In this document: positions 33,801 to 46,094 of the stretch, one piece after another
Position numbering within the stretch: position 1 is the first letter of the stretch
Layout of the letters: each line of letters starts with the position of its first letter
Assembly: GCF_003265705.1 (NCBI RefSeq)
Contig: NW_020312859.1
Coordinates: 3,166,993-3,230,992 of the forward strand
Source of the DNA: Callorhinus ursinus
Taxonomy: Eukaryota; Chordata; Mammalia; Carnivora; Otariidae
DNA length: 64,000 bases
Reading direction: 5' to 3'
The notes under the pieces: model-generated
Database searches by the model: none
What the model was told of the DNA's origin: nothing
Seen by the model: only the letters and a program-made list of their open reading frames with translations
Made by a program: the position numbers and the translations under genes

Positions 33801-34375
33801 GGGAGAGTCACCTCATAGATACATCATGCAATGGGGAAAAAATACACTAGAGGCTGTGACGGAGAGTAATAGGATAAGCACAGTGATCAGGAGGTCAGAG
33901 TCTTTGAGAAGGCAAAGAAAAATGAGAAGGAGCCAGCCATGTGAAGGACGAAGGCAAGACCATTCCAGGCAAAGGGCGTAGCATGTGCAAAGCCCCTCAG
34001 CTTAAAAAGAGCGTGGCAGGGAAGACTGGGGAGCAGGGGGGCCAGCCTCTGCTGGCAGGGTGGGCAGGGTGGCTAGAATGGGGTCAAGGGGGGGAGGCTG
34101 GCCTCGCTCACCACCGTACCCCCAGCATGAAGCCTGGCGCCTCAGACAGAGCAGCTGGGAGTGAGGCTGGACGAGCAGGCAAGGGCTAGATCACACCGGA
34201 TTTATGGGCCAAAAAAGGCATTTGATGTTATCTACACACCAGGGAAAGCCACTGGAAGGTTTTAAGCAGAGATCTGATTTAAGTTGGTAAGAATTCACTA
34301 AGCCGTAACAGAGAGCCACTGAGTGGTTTTGCCCAGAGAAATGACAGGATCCAATTTACACATCAGAAAGATCTT
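33801..34375 (+). repeat. old dispersed repeat, family not named
   Basis: GGAAAGCCACTGGAAGGTTTTAAGC at 34243 and ATGACAGGATCCAATTTACACATC at 34340 share wording with 14285-14390. The 34310-34375 part looks like a second partial unit. Confidence 0.5.
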
Positions 34376-34919
34376 GATCTTGGCCGGGATAGCTCCTCCG
34401 CTCCTCCTGATGTGTGACTTGTGGTCACTGGATAGTAAATGTCCCCAAAAGCTAAGCATCCCCAGCTGGCATGTGGGAGGGGGCCGCCTTTCAGGAAAGC
34501 AAGACAAAGCAGCCAATGACAGGACATGTTGACAGAGCATCAGATGGGCACAAGGCTGTTGGCAGATGGAAAATTGTCCCAGAGAACGCCTCAACAGGGT
34601 CGTGGCTTATTGTTAATGTCGAGCCATTAGGAAAACACAATTATGTGCTTCACTGATACCCTAAGACATAATCTGAGACACAGTGCAAACATTTAGCGCT
34701 TCATCCAAAAAAAAGAGGTAAAACAACCAACAGAAGAGCCACTGGAGGAAATGCATCGCACAGGTGGGTGGCTAAGCCCTCCGGTTTGTTTGTTTGTTTT
34801 TACTCCTTGTCTCCTGTCTCGCATTTAAAGTCCAAGTTTGGCTCTTAGGCATCCACAAACAGATTTGGAAAGGGAATTAAAATAACTCTCCCAAGTGCTT
34901 AAACATACATTATTATCTC

Positions 34920-35005
34920 ATATAATTTCATAAGCAGGTAAGCACTGGTAGCCCCATTTTGTAGATGAGGAAACTTGAGGCCCAGAGGTATTAAGGAGCT
35001 TTCTA
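34920..35005 (-). mobile_element. MIR fragment, inverted
   Basis: CCCCATTTTGTAGATGAGGAAAC and GAGGCCCAGAGGTATTAAGG. Confidence 0.65.
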
Positions 35006-35007
35006 AA

Positions 35008-35365
35008 CGCCCTTGCTCCCCTGTCCAGCTTCATCTCTTGACACTCTGGTCCTCTCCTATGCCTTTGTACACGTTGTCCCTTCTACCTGGAATGCTTTTC
35101 TCTACCTTCTTCACCTGGCCAATTCATCTTCGAGCACAGACCGGGTGTACCCTCCTCTGGGAAGCCTTCCTTGACTACCCCAGCCTGGTCTGGTAATCCC
35201 ACACCCATTTGGAATTGCTTATTTTTGCCTACCTCTCTACTAAGACTGTGGCTCCTCAAGGGCAAGGACCAGGTCTGAAACACCTGTTCCTCCCTGGAAT
35301 CTAAAAAAAGCCCTGCATACGACAGGCAGTGAATGTTCTCTGCATGGCTGGATGAATGGATGCAC
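35008..35365 (+). mobile_element. L2 3' end
   Basis: CCTTTGTACACGTTGTCCC, CTCTGGGAAGCCTTCCTTGAC, AAGGGCAAGGACCAGGTC and GGCTGGATGAATGGATG appear in L2 order; among the better preserved L2 copies here. Confidence 0.85.
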
Positions 35366-36419
35366 TCTTCATAAATTGCAAAGCCAGGATTTGATCCCAA
35401 GCCAATATGACTCCACAGCATATATCTCTTGGCCAGAGTTTATGTCTGTGTCTTACACAGATCAATCAGAAAACATAAACAAACATGGAATATAGTATCA
35501 CCATACCAAGGACTTTATTCATCCCTCTAAAAGAGATCCTCACTTCTCTGGGGAAAACAAGATGATGTCTGTGGGGGTAAAGGGTTAAGCAAATCCTTTT
35601 CCCCTTTGCAAGAGAATTTCACCTATGTTAATTGTCTAGCACAACTCCTTTGGAAACCTGATGAAGGTAAGATGTTAACTACGTTACTTGGCAACTCTGC
35701 TTATGGTAAAAATGACCCCTGACTGGTAAGCTGCATCTGGACAGGAAGTAACTCTCAATAAATTATAAGTATCTGATAAAGAAACCAAACTTTAGATTTT
35801 CCTGAGTGCAGTGACTCTTAAAACTGACATGCCCCTTGCAAGAAACCCTGGAAGAGAGAACTGCTACAAGAGCTACGGGTCCTTTGGGGAATAAGGCTTC
35901 TGAGCCAGGGTGGCTTCCAAACCCACCCATCGTGGGGCTCATTCCCTTGCACCTACACTAAAATCTTGGGGGGGGGGCAGGCAAGAGAAGAGCTGGTGGC
36001 CACCTCTGTGGACTAAGGCAGGGCTGAGGCTGGAACTCCTCCTGCGGAAGAGGAGCCGATCCTGTACCCTGCTGGCAGGTGCTGGGTACTCCCCACCTCT
36101 CTCAAGGACACAGGGACCAAGTGTTGCCCATGTGCGTCTTGTGAGTCTGAATGTTTAAATGAACCTCACAGAGTCCCTGTGGGAGAACAATGAGAAATAA
36201 GGGAACTGATCCAGAGAGAAAGGAAACCATCCCAACCAAAACCACCAGTACCCCTATTCTGAACTGGAAAGCTCCTGAGACTCTACTATTTATACCATTT
36301 ATAAAAGACCAAAAACCTGGATGGAGCCTATGCTACAGAGGGCCCAGGTGATCTAAATGCAGCCGGCAGCAGGAGTGAGGGAGGGCATGACTTATATGAT
36401 CTCCCAGAGGCCTCACTAC
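35366..36419. other. intronic DNA without genes
   Basis: Nothing recognised apart from a G homopolymer near 35960. Confidence 0.4.
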
Positions 36420-36560
36420 AAACCTGAGATGCAATGATGGTCACGTGAGAACACTGGAGATCAGAGAAGTTAAGTGACAGGTCCAAAGTCACACAGCTTC
36501 TAAGTGGCAGGATATGAAGCCAGGCACTTTCATTGAATTCAAAATCACATTTGAATCCAC
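36420..36560 (-). mobile_element. MIR, inverted
   Basis: GAGATCAGAGAAGTTAAGTG, CAAAGTCACACAGCTTCTAAG, GGCAGGATATGAAGCCAGG. Confidence 0.75.
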
Positions 36561-37094
36561 TATCTGGTTTTGTAAAAAAAATTCACTTACAGCTCAGGTG
36601 AATGTATAGAAGAGAAACAAGCATGGGGGTTGGGGTGAAAGGACCTCCTTAAATAGTGTAGGTAGCGCCCACTAGGCACTCAGTAAATATTTGCAAAATA
36701 AATGAGCAACAAAAGGCCCAGCGCCCATATTCCACATTATCAAGTTCAGTTCAAGTCAAAACAGCAAAACGGAACAATAAAATTTATGCATGAGATTGAC
36801 CCTGGGTTATACTACTGAGTTGGATTCATTTCCAACAAGTTTCTAAATCATTCCTGCAAATTAGGCCCAACTTTGAGATAAGCACGTTTTAATTAGCCGT
36901 AATATAAAGGCGTTCTATTTCCAAGTGATGTTTGAAGTTGAAAACCAAGGCAGAAGGCCCAGCTGGGAATTCCCTGGCCTCTAGAAGAGCCAATGCATTC
37001 ACAGTAAAACCAAGGGGCAAGCTGATCCCCTCTTCCATCCCTGCAGAGGCTGGGGCTCCACGTGGCACCACAGAGGCTGCAGGAGAGAGGAGCA

Positions 37095-37280
37095 GAGAGG
37101 TCACACTCTGAACGCCAGCTCAGCCAACCAGCTTCTCAGCTGCCTTTTGTACCTGACCTCCTTGGACCTCAGTCTTCTCACCTACAAGGACACGTGTGTC
37201 TGGCAGAGTTCTCATGAAGACTTAATGAGATGATATGAGAATGAGCCTAAGATCAGCAAGTGCACAGCAAATAAATTTGT
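37095..37280 (+). mobile_element. MIR
   Basis: CTTGGACCTCAGTCTTCTCACC through GACTTAATGAGATGATATG to GCACAGCAAATAAAT. Confidence 0.7.
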
Positions 37281-37339
37281 GCTTATTTCCACCCTACTTT
37301 TCTCCACAAAATAGCACAAAATTTAAAAATAAAAATCAG

Positions 37340-38535
37340 TGAGAGGGGACTTTTTGTTCAAGATGGCAGACAGACATAGACTTTTTGCCTCTCCCCTCCT
37401 CTACACAACACTAGAACGGCAAAAAAAAAAAAAAAAAAAGATACACACCAAAACATACACATACATATATATCCATAATTCAGATAGATGGATTAAAATG
37501 GAATAACTCCAAGAAAGCCCCCATAGAAACACAAGAAAGGGCTGGGGATCAGAAATCCTAAGAGTACTGGGAAGTAAGCAGTCACACTGACGAAGAAGCC
37601 TATCAGCTCCAAGCCACCAGCACATCAACACAAGACCTCTGGAGAAGCTATTATCCTAACTGAACCCCAGAACATCCCCAAAGAGAGGCAGCAGGAAGCC
37701 GTGGGCCAGGAACGTGACTGGACCTTTGTGTTAGCCTACAGACCTCGGGGAAGCTGACTGTTGGATCTGCCTCCAGGCTAAAGCCAGGGAGAAGAACTCC
37801 AGTTAAATGAGAGATGTGCCTCAGGGATTCCCCCCCGTGGGTAGGCATGGGGCAGGAAAAACAAAGTACACCAGTGCCCTTGGGTAAATGCTGGTCTACA
37901 TGAGAAACAGATGCCCCAACCTCAAGTGAGCTTGTCCCATGTGCTAAGAGAAGGCCCCAGCTTCGAGTGTCCACCCACAAACCATACCCAGGGCACCCAA
38001 AATCAACATTCACATTGCTTACCCACAGAATTGTGGATCTCACAGGCACTAAGGGAACTCATAACTACAGGGCAGATGAGTCTAGACCTCTGTTTACAAG
38101 TAAATGTCAATCACAAATCACCAGGCATTTGTAGAAAATATCGGCATAAAAAGAGGCCTATTGTGAACAGAAGAACTAACCACCAAGAAAACAGAATTAA
38201 TGGAGGAAACAGAAGATAACTTTTTAACTGTATTATAATCTTCAAAAAGACTCAAGACATTCACATATCCACTAGACAAAAGGAATGGGGTACTCTGATA
38301 CAAGATCAATCAAGAAACAATACAAAACTTTGGGAAATGAAAAAGTCACAATAAACTTACTAGATATGAACTGAAGAATGGTTATGACTAGAAGTGCCCC
38401 CACCCAACTCCCCTCAGGGGTTAGCCCTGGGGAGTGGGGAGAGGAAATGAAAATAAGTGGGCCCCCCACGTTTTCCTTTATATCCTACTATATTTCTGTG
38501 TATCTTACAAAGAATAAAAACAAATTTCAAAAAAA
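37340..38535 (+). mobile_element. old L1/HAL1-like LINE (tentative)
   Basis: Starts TTGTTCAAGATGGCAGACAG, a common LINE or ERV 5' wording, has a poly-A run at 37421-37439, then A-rich sense DNA with AACAGAATTAATGGAGGAAAC and a 3' AAGAATAAAAACAAATTTC tail. No intact frame. Confidence 0.4.
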
Positions 38536-38539
38536 GATG

Positions 38540-39640
38540 GCAGGACTCAAGATAAAGTGGGAAAATGACAGAAGACTGAAATGAAATTGGAAGTTAACAA
38601 GCAAAAGATATGCGTGATATCCTATGTTATAGCTACAAGGAACCCACTCATTTACCTCCAAGCTTCCTGGGAGCCATTGAAGACAATGGCGATAGGACAG
38701 CCATGGACAATGGCCAACACTGAGGCAGGGACCAGGCGAAGAGCCTCTTGTTGAAGCTGTGACAGGACTCCAGCCCAAGGAGAAAGCCATGGTCCCCTGC
38801 CCCAGAGCTAACTCCCTTAGGCACAGCCCAGCAGCTTCTCAGAAATCAGTGTGGAGTCCTCCCCACCACACAAGGAATTGCGTGACATTTCAAGTAAGAA
38901 AAATTCCTTGGGCCCCAGAAAATTCCATTAATTATCATTTTTCTTCACTCCGACCTAAGAAACAATTGTCCTGCAGCTCTCTCTCACATCATGAGATAAG
39001 GATGAAACCTCAGCAAGTGACTCGGAGACTCTAAAAATCATCAACATGCCGGCCCTTGACTTCCTGGGAACCAAAGGGAAGATGAGTTTTCTCCCTAAGA
39101 TGCAGCTCCCTGAAACAGGCACTTTGGTGCTCCCCTTTCTATGCATTCATCCCCAGCTGCTGGCAATGTCACTGCTATACCCTCGCACTGGGAACCTCTC
39201 TGCCACAGGAACCTCTCTACCTGGGACAAGGAGATGCCCTGATGCCAATGACTGGATGTCACGGAATCAAAAGGCACAAGCAGCTCCCTTGCCCCAGTTT
39301 GGGACAACTCTGAAGAGCCAGTCCAGATCGGTAACCATGTTCCAGGCCAGCTTCTCCCTCTTCCCAATTCTGCTTCCCTTACTCCCTTACAGGTACACTT
39401 TCTGGGAACTTCCCCCCAAATAAACCTTCCACAGGCAACTCTCCATCTCAGAGTCTGTTTCCAAGCAAGCCAATGTAAGACTCTCTCCAAGGTGAAGAAG
39501 ACTCTCCCCATAACCTATGGGGGGCCTGAAGAACTCGGGGGTCTCTGGGATATCTGACCATATCTGAGCCAAGGCTACATAGCCCAGGCCAGCAATATGT
39601 CCCCTTTGTCCTAAGCCAAGGTGGGAAAACCCTCCCACAT
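38540..39640. other. intronic DNA without genes
   Basis: Frames near 39046-39511 overlap on both strands and match nothing. Confidence 0.4.
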
Positions 39641-39644
39641 CCCA

Positions 39645-39830
39645 GTCTAGAGCCATGTTCTCCTACATGTACTTCCCGGGCCAACAACATCAGCATCATT
39701 TGTTAGCGCTGCACCTTTTCAGCCCTTCCCCAGACCTACTGAGTCAGAACTTCTGCGAAGGGCACCCAGCAATCTGTGTTTCAACTGCCCTCCAGGTGAT
39801 TCTGAAGGTTGAGAAGCAGAGCATCCCTGA
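39645..39830 (+). mobile_element. hAT-Charlie MITE (MER5-like)
   Basis: CATCAGCATCATTTGTTAG, CCAGACCTACTGAGTCAGAAC and CCAGGTGATTCTGAAGGTTGAG are its landmarks. Confidence 0.75.
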
Positions 39831-39959
39831 CTACTGGGTGAAATCAAATGCAAGACATTAAACTTTTCCATCAGCAGAAGACCAACAGACAGCTGCTGAC
39901 AGCAGTCTGATCCAGCAACGTGAAACATTCTGCACTCTGCGCCACACATCTGGCTCCAA

Positions 39960-40385
39960 GGCACTCCTCTGCTTATAACCCAACCAGCTGGGACGTGACA
40001 CTCTTTATGACAATCTCTGCTGGTGTCCCAGCTCCCCTGAAGGCAGGCCTCCCTGCCTTAGGCTGATAGGATCCCCAAACCACCCTCCAGCGGCCCTTGA
40101 AGTGGCTCTTCCTTCTGCCTAGGACACCCATCCAGGAATTCTACATGCCCCCACATAGCCCACCCGGCGTTTCCTTTAACACTCTGCTATGTGAGGCCTT
40201 CCTACACCCGTGGCACTGTCCCAGACAATTAGATATTTAATTACGACTCTGCATTTTGAGCCATGTTACAAATCCACATAGCCTCCCATCTAGTAAATAG
40301 AAGTTTCCCGTTGAGTGGCTGAGCTTTCAGGACAAGGTTGGGTCTCCTGGCACACAGTAGGCACTCAATAAAAAGCTGCCGAACA
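39960..40385 (+). mobile_element. L2 3' end
   Basis: CTTATAACCCAACCAGCTGGG, TGTGAGGCCTTCCTACACCC and CTGGCACACAGTAGGCACTC keep L2 order. Confidence 0.7.
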
Positions 40386-40489
40386 TCTGAGAAGCCCAGC
40401 TTTAAAACAGGTCACTACATATTGAAAAACCCCAGTCTTGTTGCTCATTCTAGCAGGCACCAGAAGTTTGCTGTTCTACAGTAGCAAGT

Positions 40490-40670
40490 TGAAGCATCAG
40501 GATAATTGATCAAAATTTATTAGCCCGTGTTTATACAGCATGTTTTCACTAAGAGATAAAATTACAACTTACCACGACTCATTAAGTTAATAATTACTTA
40601 CCATATGTTTTTATTGCTGCTCCCAAACCACACTGAAAAATCACTGTGCAGGTTTTTGGTCCATCTAAAT
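40490..40670. promoter_or_regulatory. candidate conserved noncoding element
   Basis: Repeat-free AT-rich block with GATAATTGATC, CACGACTCATTAAG and AATAATTACTTACC homeodomain-type cores. Function inferred only. Confidence 0.3.
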
Positions 40671-40812
40671 AGGATGACTACCAACCACATGGATACAGAA
40701 CTTACTGACAGGGAGACGCGGGACTAAAATATTGAACAGAAAGCACAAGCTCTAAAGCTCCACTACACTCATCCCCATGACTCTCTAGGTTACCTGCACC
40801 ACATTTTCCAGG

Positions 40813-41027
40813 TCAATGGTTCTCAAACAGGGGCACTTTTGCTCCCCCAGTGGATACCTGGCAAAGTCTGGAGACTTTGTTGGCTCTCGTGACGGGCACC
40901 TGATCAATAGAGGGCAGGGATGCAGCTACACATCTTATAATGCACAGGACAGCCCGCCCCCCCAAAACAAGGAATTATCAGGTCCAAAGTGTCAACAGTG
41001 CCGAGGCTGGGAAACACTATTCTAGAT
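40813..41027 (+). mobile_element. hAT-Charlie MITE
   Basis: AATGGTTCTCAAACAGGGGC, AAAGTCTGGAGACTTTGTTGG, AATGCACAGGACAGCC and TGCCGAGGCTGGGAAACAC are the successive parts of a known hAT MITE; near full length. Confidence 0.8.
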
Positions 41028-41034
41028 CAAAGGG

Positions 41035-41220
41035 AACGTCCATAAATGTTTCTTTAATGTGAGCTTCATAGCAACAGTATAAGGAAGGCATTACGGTCCC
41101 CTTGCACAGATGAGAAAACGGAGATGTGGAGCGGTTAAATGATGTGCACAAGGTCACCAGCCCACTCCAGCAAAGGGTGCAGCTGCAATTTGAACCATTC
41201 TTCTCTGCCTGATAAACCCA
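41035..41220 (-). mobile_element. MIR, inverted
   Basis: CAGATGAGAAAACGGAGATG, GCACAAGGTCACCAGCCC. Confidence 0.7.
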
Positions 41221-41504
41221 ACTCCCCTCCCACACAGATTCAAGAAGGAAACAGACGCCAAGGAAATGAGCAGCTCTTTGTTAATTCATTAGGCTGAACG
41301 GTCCAACTAGAGACTGCTTCCAACAGGACGCGGGAAAAATCAGATCCAAAGACCAAGGCATGGAAACACCTGATATTAGGAGGACACTTCCCCCGCACCA
41401 GCTGGGATGGTCAGTCCTCCAGCATCCAGGGCTGAAACAGTTTCCCCTGCCTTGTAACTTTCAATTGTGCAGCTCTTTATGAATAGAAATGAAAGCGTTT
41501 CCTG

Positions 41505-41700
41505 CTGGGGCCACATGCTATATATGCATGATTTCCAACCTCAAGGCAACCCCATGGGGGAGGTGTTGCTGTACCCATTTTGCAGAGGAGACAGAAGCAC
41601 AGGGAAGTTAAGTAATTTGCCTGTGCTGATGATGGTGAAGGCAGCATTCAAACCCAGTTCTGCCAGGTTCCAGAACTTATACTGCCTTCGTATCTTGAGA
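41505..41700 (-). mobile_element. MIR, inverted
   Basis: GCAGAGGAGACAGAAGCACAG, GGAAGTTAAGTAATTTGCC, ATTCAAACCCAGTTCTGCC. Confidence 0.75.
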
Positions 41701-42890
41701 CTAGTTCTAGGAAATCAGAGAAGCAAAATAGCTGGCCTTAACGGAATCACACGGGCTGGCAGTCCTGCAGGGGGATTCCTTGTCCTGTAGGCACAGACTC
41801 AGCTGCTCTTCCAGGCTTCCTGGCTGCTCTCTGTGCGGGCTCTGTCCCCTGGGCCTGCTTGGGTAAGCTCCTCTAGGAATGACAGGTCAGCCAAGAGACT
41901 CTTGGCCCCAGCTCTGCCCTGGATTTGATGTGCTCACTAAAATCTTATAAGAGCCAAAGAGATGCTAAGTTCCTCAAGCTACCGAGGAAAACTGGCGAGC
42001 CCTGAATTTATTCATGCATTCATTCATTCAGCAAATATTTATTGAGTACCTATGTGCCAGACCAGCTCTGGGGGCGGGGGGGAGACACAAAAGTAAAGGT
42101 AGACACAGTGGTTCCTGCCCTCTGAAGTATATGAGGGCACAAGTCCTCTAAAAGCATCATCCTCAACCTTCCTGGGTGTATTTACACTTTAGAGTTATAA
42201 AGGATATGCCGAGGCTTCATTCATTGTATCTCCACACTAGCTCCCCATCTCACTAGACTATGTTCACTGATTTGCTTTCCCTTTCCCAAGAGGAAAAGAG
42301 GCCCAGAGGAGGGCACTGTCTTGCTTAAGGTTGCCCAGCAGACTGGGGGGGGGGGGGTAGGCAGCAGTGCCAGGCCTGGGCTGTGGCTCCTGACATTTTT
42401 ATAAGGTACAGAAGTTTGGTCGTAAGGACCCTTCAGGACAGACTAGGGGAGGGGCTATGGAAAACACATTTAGATAGAAAGTAAAGAAGAGCTTCTTCAC
42501 ATCCTCCAGAGTCCCCGGGACCAGCCATCTCAGCTCAGTGCTCACCTGGCCCAGGTCCACCCACAGGTCCCACCTACAGCCACCTGTGCCCCTGCAGAAA
42601 GAACCAGTGGGGACCTCACCCACCAGAAATGCTAAGGAGGCCTCACAAATCTCAAGTATAGGTGAGGTGGGGACAGCAACTCCCACTTCTTGGATTTTCG
42701 TACCAAGGAGGCTCCAATCATTCACTAGCCGAGCTTGTGTTGATCCCCATCAAGATACAAGATGCTGTGCCCAGAGCTGTATGGGTGGGGAGTTGCATCA
42801 CTTACCCACGCACATATTTCCTGAGTAGTTCTGGGTCAGGCACTGTGCCAGGTGTTAGGAGCCCACAGAAACCTGTACACAAACAACCAA
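41701..42890. other. intronic DNA without genes
   Basis: A repeat-tail word TATTTATTGAGTACCTATGTG at 42037 belongs to a diverged MIR/L2 copy. A 12-G run is near 42346. No coding signal. Confidence 0.4.
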
Positions 42891-42892
42891 AC

Positions 42893-42965
42893 CACTGCTA
42901 CACGAAGTGTGGTCGCTGGACCACGCCGGCAGCATCATCCGGGAGCTCATTAGACATGCAAATTC
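42893..42965 (+). mobile_element. hAT MITE fragment (MER20-like)
   Basis: AAGTGTGGTCGCTGGACCACG through CATTAGACATGCAAATTC; cut by the following L1. Confidence 0.6.
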
Positions 42966-43485
42966 TCACGAAAAGACTTGTATAAAAATGTTCACAGAGG
43001 CTTTATTTATAATGGCCCCAGCCTGGAAACAAACCCAAACATCCATTGGCAGGTGAACAGATAAACCACTTGAGCTATACCCATACAATGTAATATTAGC
43101 AATAAAATAGAACTATATACATATATATATACACACACACAACACAGATGAATCTTGATACTATGTTGAGCAAAATGAAACCAGATGCAAAGATGTATAT
43201 GCTGTGTATGAAATTCTAGAACTTAAGTATACTTAGTACACTGAAACTGAACTTAAATAAAGCATTGATAATAGAAATCAGATAAGTCGTTTCCTGTAGA
43301 GGCGGCGATGGAGACTCTGGGCTGGAAAGGAGCACGAGGGAACTTTCTGGGGTATGGAAAATGAGCAAAATCTGGATTGGGATGGTGGTTACACAGGTGT
43401 TTATATTTGTCAAAACTCATGGAACTATGCACTTGAAATTTGCATTTTATTTTGTCAATCATATCTCAGTAAAAAAATGAGCCAC
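42966..43485 (+). mobile_element. old L1 3' end (L1ME-like)
   Basis: TTTATTTATAATGGCCCCAG, ACATCCATTGGCAGGTGAAC, GGTGGTTACACAGGTG and CAATCATATCTCAGTAAAAA give an ordered L1 3' end with tail. Confidence 0.8.
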
Positions 43486-45239
43486 AAATCATTTGCCCTA
43501 CATCACAAAGCCACAACTGAAGATTTGAACCCACGTTTGCCCAATTCCAATGGCCAGTTTACACTAGCCTGCCGTAGTTGAGTGGGGGGGGGGGCCGGCA
43601 ATGCCCTGAGCCTGGTAAAGTGCCTTACCAAAGCCAGAATGAAGGGACTTCATAGATACCCAAGGAAGAGTGTCACAATCTCCCCCTAGCCCCTAAACCA
43701 TGACAGAGACTTGAGGGGAGGGCATATAAGTGTCAAGCTGGGAGTCAAGAAAACCTGGGTTCAGGCCTCAACTCTGCTCTTCACACGCTATGTAACCTGT
43801 GAGTACACTACTCTGTGACTCAGTTTCCCCTTCTGTGAAGCAATGAAGAAGGAGAGGATCTGGTTCCCAGCATGGGGCCACAGATCCTAGGAGCCACAGG
43901 GCCACAAGCTCCTATGCTCACTAGGCACTGTTATTACGTGAAATGAGTAACGTGCCTGCCTCATATCTGGGAAGCTATTTTTCAAATGCATGTTAATATT
44001 ATTGTGATTAATAAAATAACATCTATTTCAAAGCAAAAATGAAACCATAGCAGTTTTTGCCATTATGTATTTTCTCAAACAAAAGATACCAAAAGAACAG
44101 CCACTGATCATGACTTTGGTTTAAAGTGGCTGGAATCTCTGTGTAGAGTATCACTAGGGGGACAGTCACCAAGGGAACAGTCGCCAAGGGCCCTTTCGGG
44201 TCAACTGTCCCACAGTTGTCCGGCATCACTTGGGCAAATGCTTGCCCTTGTTTCTCAGGCCTAGGTCCCTGTGGGGACAAGCCTCTTGTGTGGACTGCAA
44301 GGACCAAGCCCCCAGTGTGCAGGCTGTGTCCTGGTTCTGCAGCCCTATAAATTGGGCCTGTTTCTGCTCCAGTTCTGATAGTGATCAGTTGTAAGAATGG
44401 AGCATGGGCATTTCCCTCCCCAGTCCCTCACCATCAGACCCTGGTAACAATGTGCCCTACCTCCCAACCACCAGCACTAAAGATGACTGCCCACTTGGGA
44501 TCTGCCACCAACAGGCATCTGACCCACCCCTAGCTGAGCCAAGTGACTTCCCCTGCCCCATCCTGCCACAAGCCTGAAGGTTGAGAAGCAGGTCTCACAT
44601 CCAAGCGCAAGGTCAGACCTTTCTCTCACCTACCTTGGTGGCCCAGCAGCCACCCTCCTCCACCTGGACACACCCTCGGCTCTGGGCCAGGGGTTCTAGA
44701 TCACAGACAGAAACCAGAAATCACCAGCTTCTCATTCCCCGAGTGGGTCCCTCCCTGGCCAGGTTTCACACTAGTTCTTGGTGCTGAGTCAGAGCTTTAC
44801 AGAGCATCAGAATAAAGCAGGGGCCTCAGCTGAGTGCCCCCCCCCCAAGAAGGCCCACATGTGGGACCACCCCACTCTGGCGGGGTTTACAGAAACACCA
44901 CCAGCAAAAGGAACACTCCGGGCTAAAGGCCACCCACCCACCGATCCAGACTTTGAGGCACAAATCCCCGATTCCCACGCACGTCCCCAAACCAGAGGCT
45001 GGAACCTTGCCAACTTAGTATTTTAAAAAATAAAGCCAGGGGCAGAAGACAGTCCTGCTGCCCCCGCACCCAATGATCTTCTCCCTCAAGACTCCACTTG
45101 CTACTTTTAATCAATTTTCCCTCCAACACACCGGAAAGAGCCCGAGAACCGCCTTCTCTTCAGGACACCATCCCCCTCTTCAGCTTCTAACTTTGCCAGT
45201 CTCCGGACAAAGATAATCACACCCCCCCGCTGCGAGACC
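43486..45239. other. intronic DNA left of the CpG island
   Basis: MIR + lies at about 43735-43960 (ACCTGGGTTCAGGCCTCAAC, CTGTGACTCAGTTTCCCCTTC). The rest is unassigned and without coding signal; CpG rises from about 45100. Confidence 0.5.
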
Positions 45240-46016
45240 TCACTTGCCGCCCACCTCATCCGCATGCAGCCCAGGCTCTACTGGCCCAGGACCCCACTCC
45301 CCACCCGGGGAGAACTGCGGAGGGCTTTGCCCTGCGACCCAAGAAGCCGCTCCCCAGGGCCTGAGGACGCATTCAGCGAGGCCCAGCCCCTAGGCCCCGT
45401 GTTCCGGGCGGGGACGCCCCCTTCCCGCAGCATCCACACAGCAAGGGGCTCGCGTAAAGCCCGTGGGTGGGGTGAGGTTGAGACCCCGGAGGGCCGCCCA
45501 TCCAACCACCCGACGCGCACTCACCACGTAGCGCCACGGAGCCCGCGCGTCTGCGCCAGGGCCGCGGGGAAACCCACGCGCGCCGTTCAATCCGGGCTCC
45601 GAGTGACGAAAAGCCGCGCTGGGCTCCGGCCAGCCCCGGACCCCCGCGCCTACCGCCGGATTCACCCCCGTCTGGCTTGCTAACTAAGTTTGAAAGTTCC
45701 CTCCCCAGGAGGGAAGAGACGCGGACGGTGCAGCTGCACCTAAGCGTCCCGGGCCGGCCCCGGCGTGGGGAGCCGGGGTCTGCCGCTCTCTGTTCGGGGT
45801 GCCGGGCACGTGAGCTTCCATCGGGAGGACGCGCCGCGGCAGCGCAGCTGGGACCAGGCTGGGGGCGGCGATCTCGGAAAAGACTGGGGTGGGGGGAGGG
45901 GCCGGTGACCCTCACTGCAGCCCCAGACCGGAGGGACGCCCGCTCACCGTTCCCGGGAGGGGACAGGCCTCGATTGGCCATTGCCAACTCGGAATCCCAG
46001 GCCCCGGCGGGCAGTG

Positions 46017-46045
46017 ACGGCCAATTAGTGAACGGCCAATTAGTG
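46017..46045 (+). promoter_or_regulatory. tandem 15-bp CCAAT-box duplication
   Basis: The unit ACGGCCAATTAGTGA occurs twice in direct succession (46017-46031, then 46032-46045 without its last base), giving two CCAAT boxes exactly 15 bp apart. A reverse CCAAT (ATTGG) lies at 45973-45977. NF-Y binds CCAAT. In intron 1 of TOX2 within the island, this could drive a start in the plus direction or act as an enhancer. Confidence 0.6.
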
Positions 46046-46094
46046 CGCCTCGGCGCCGGAAAGTTAAAGCCCCGACGCGCGAGTTGGTGACCAG

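Noticed and set aside
37340..37440. AAGATGGCAGACAG as a coding-gene start
   Set aside because: A common transposon 5' wording followed by poly-A and no open frame.
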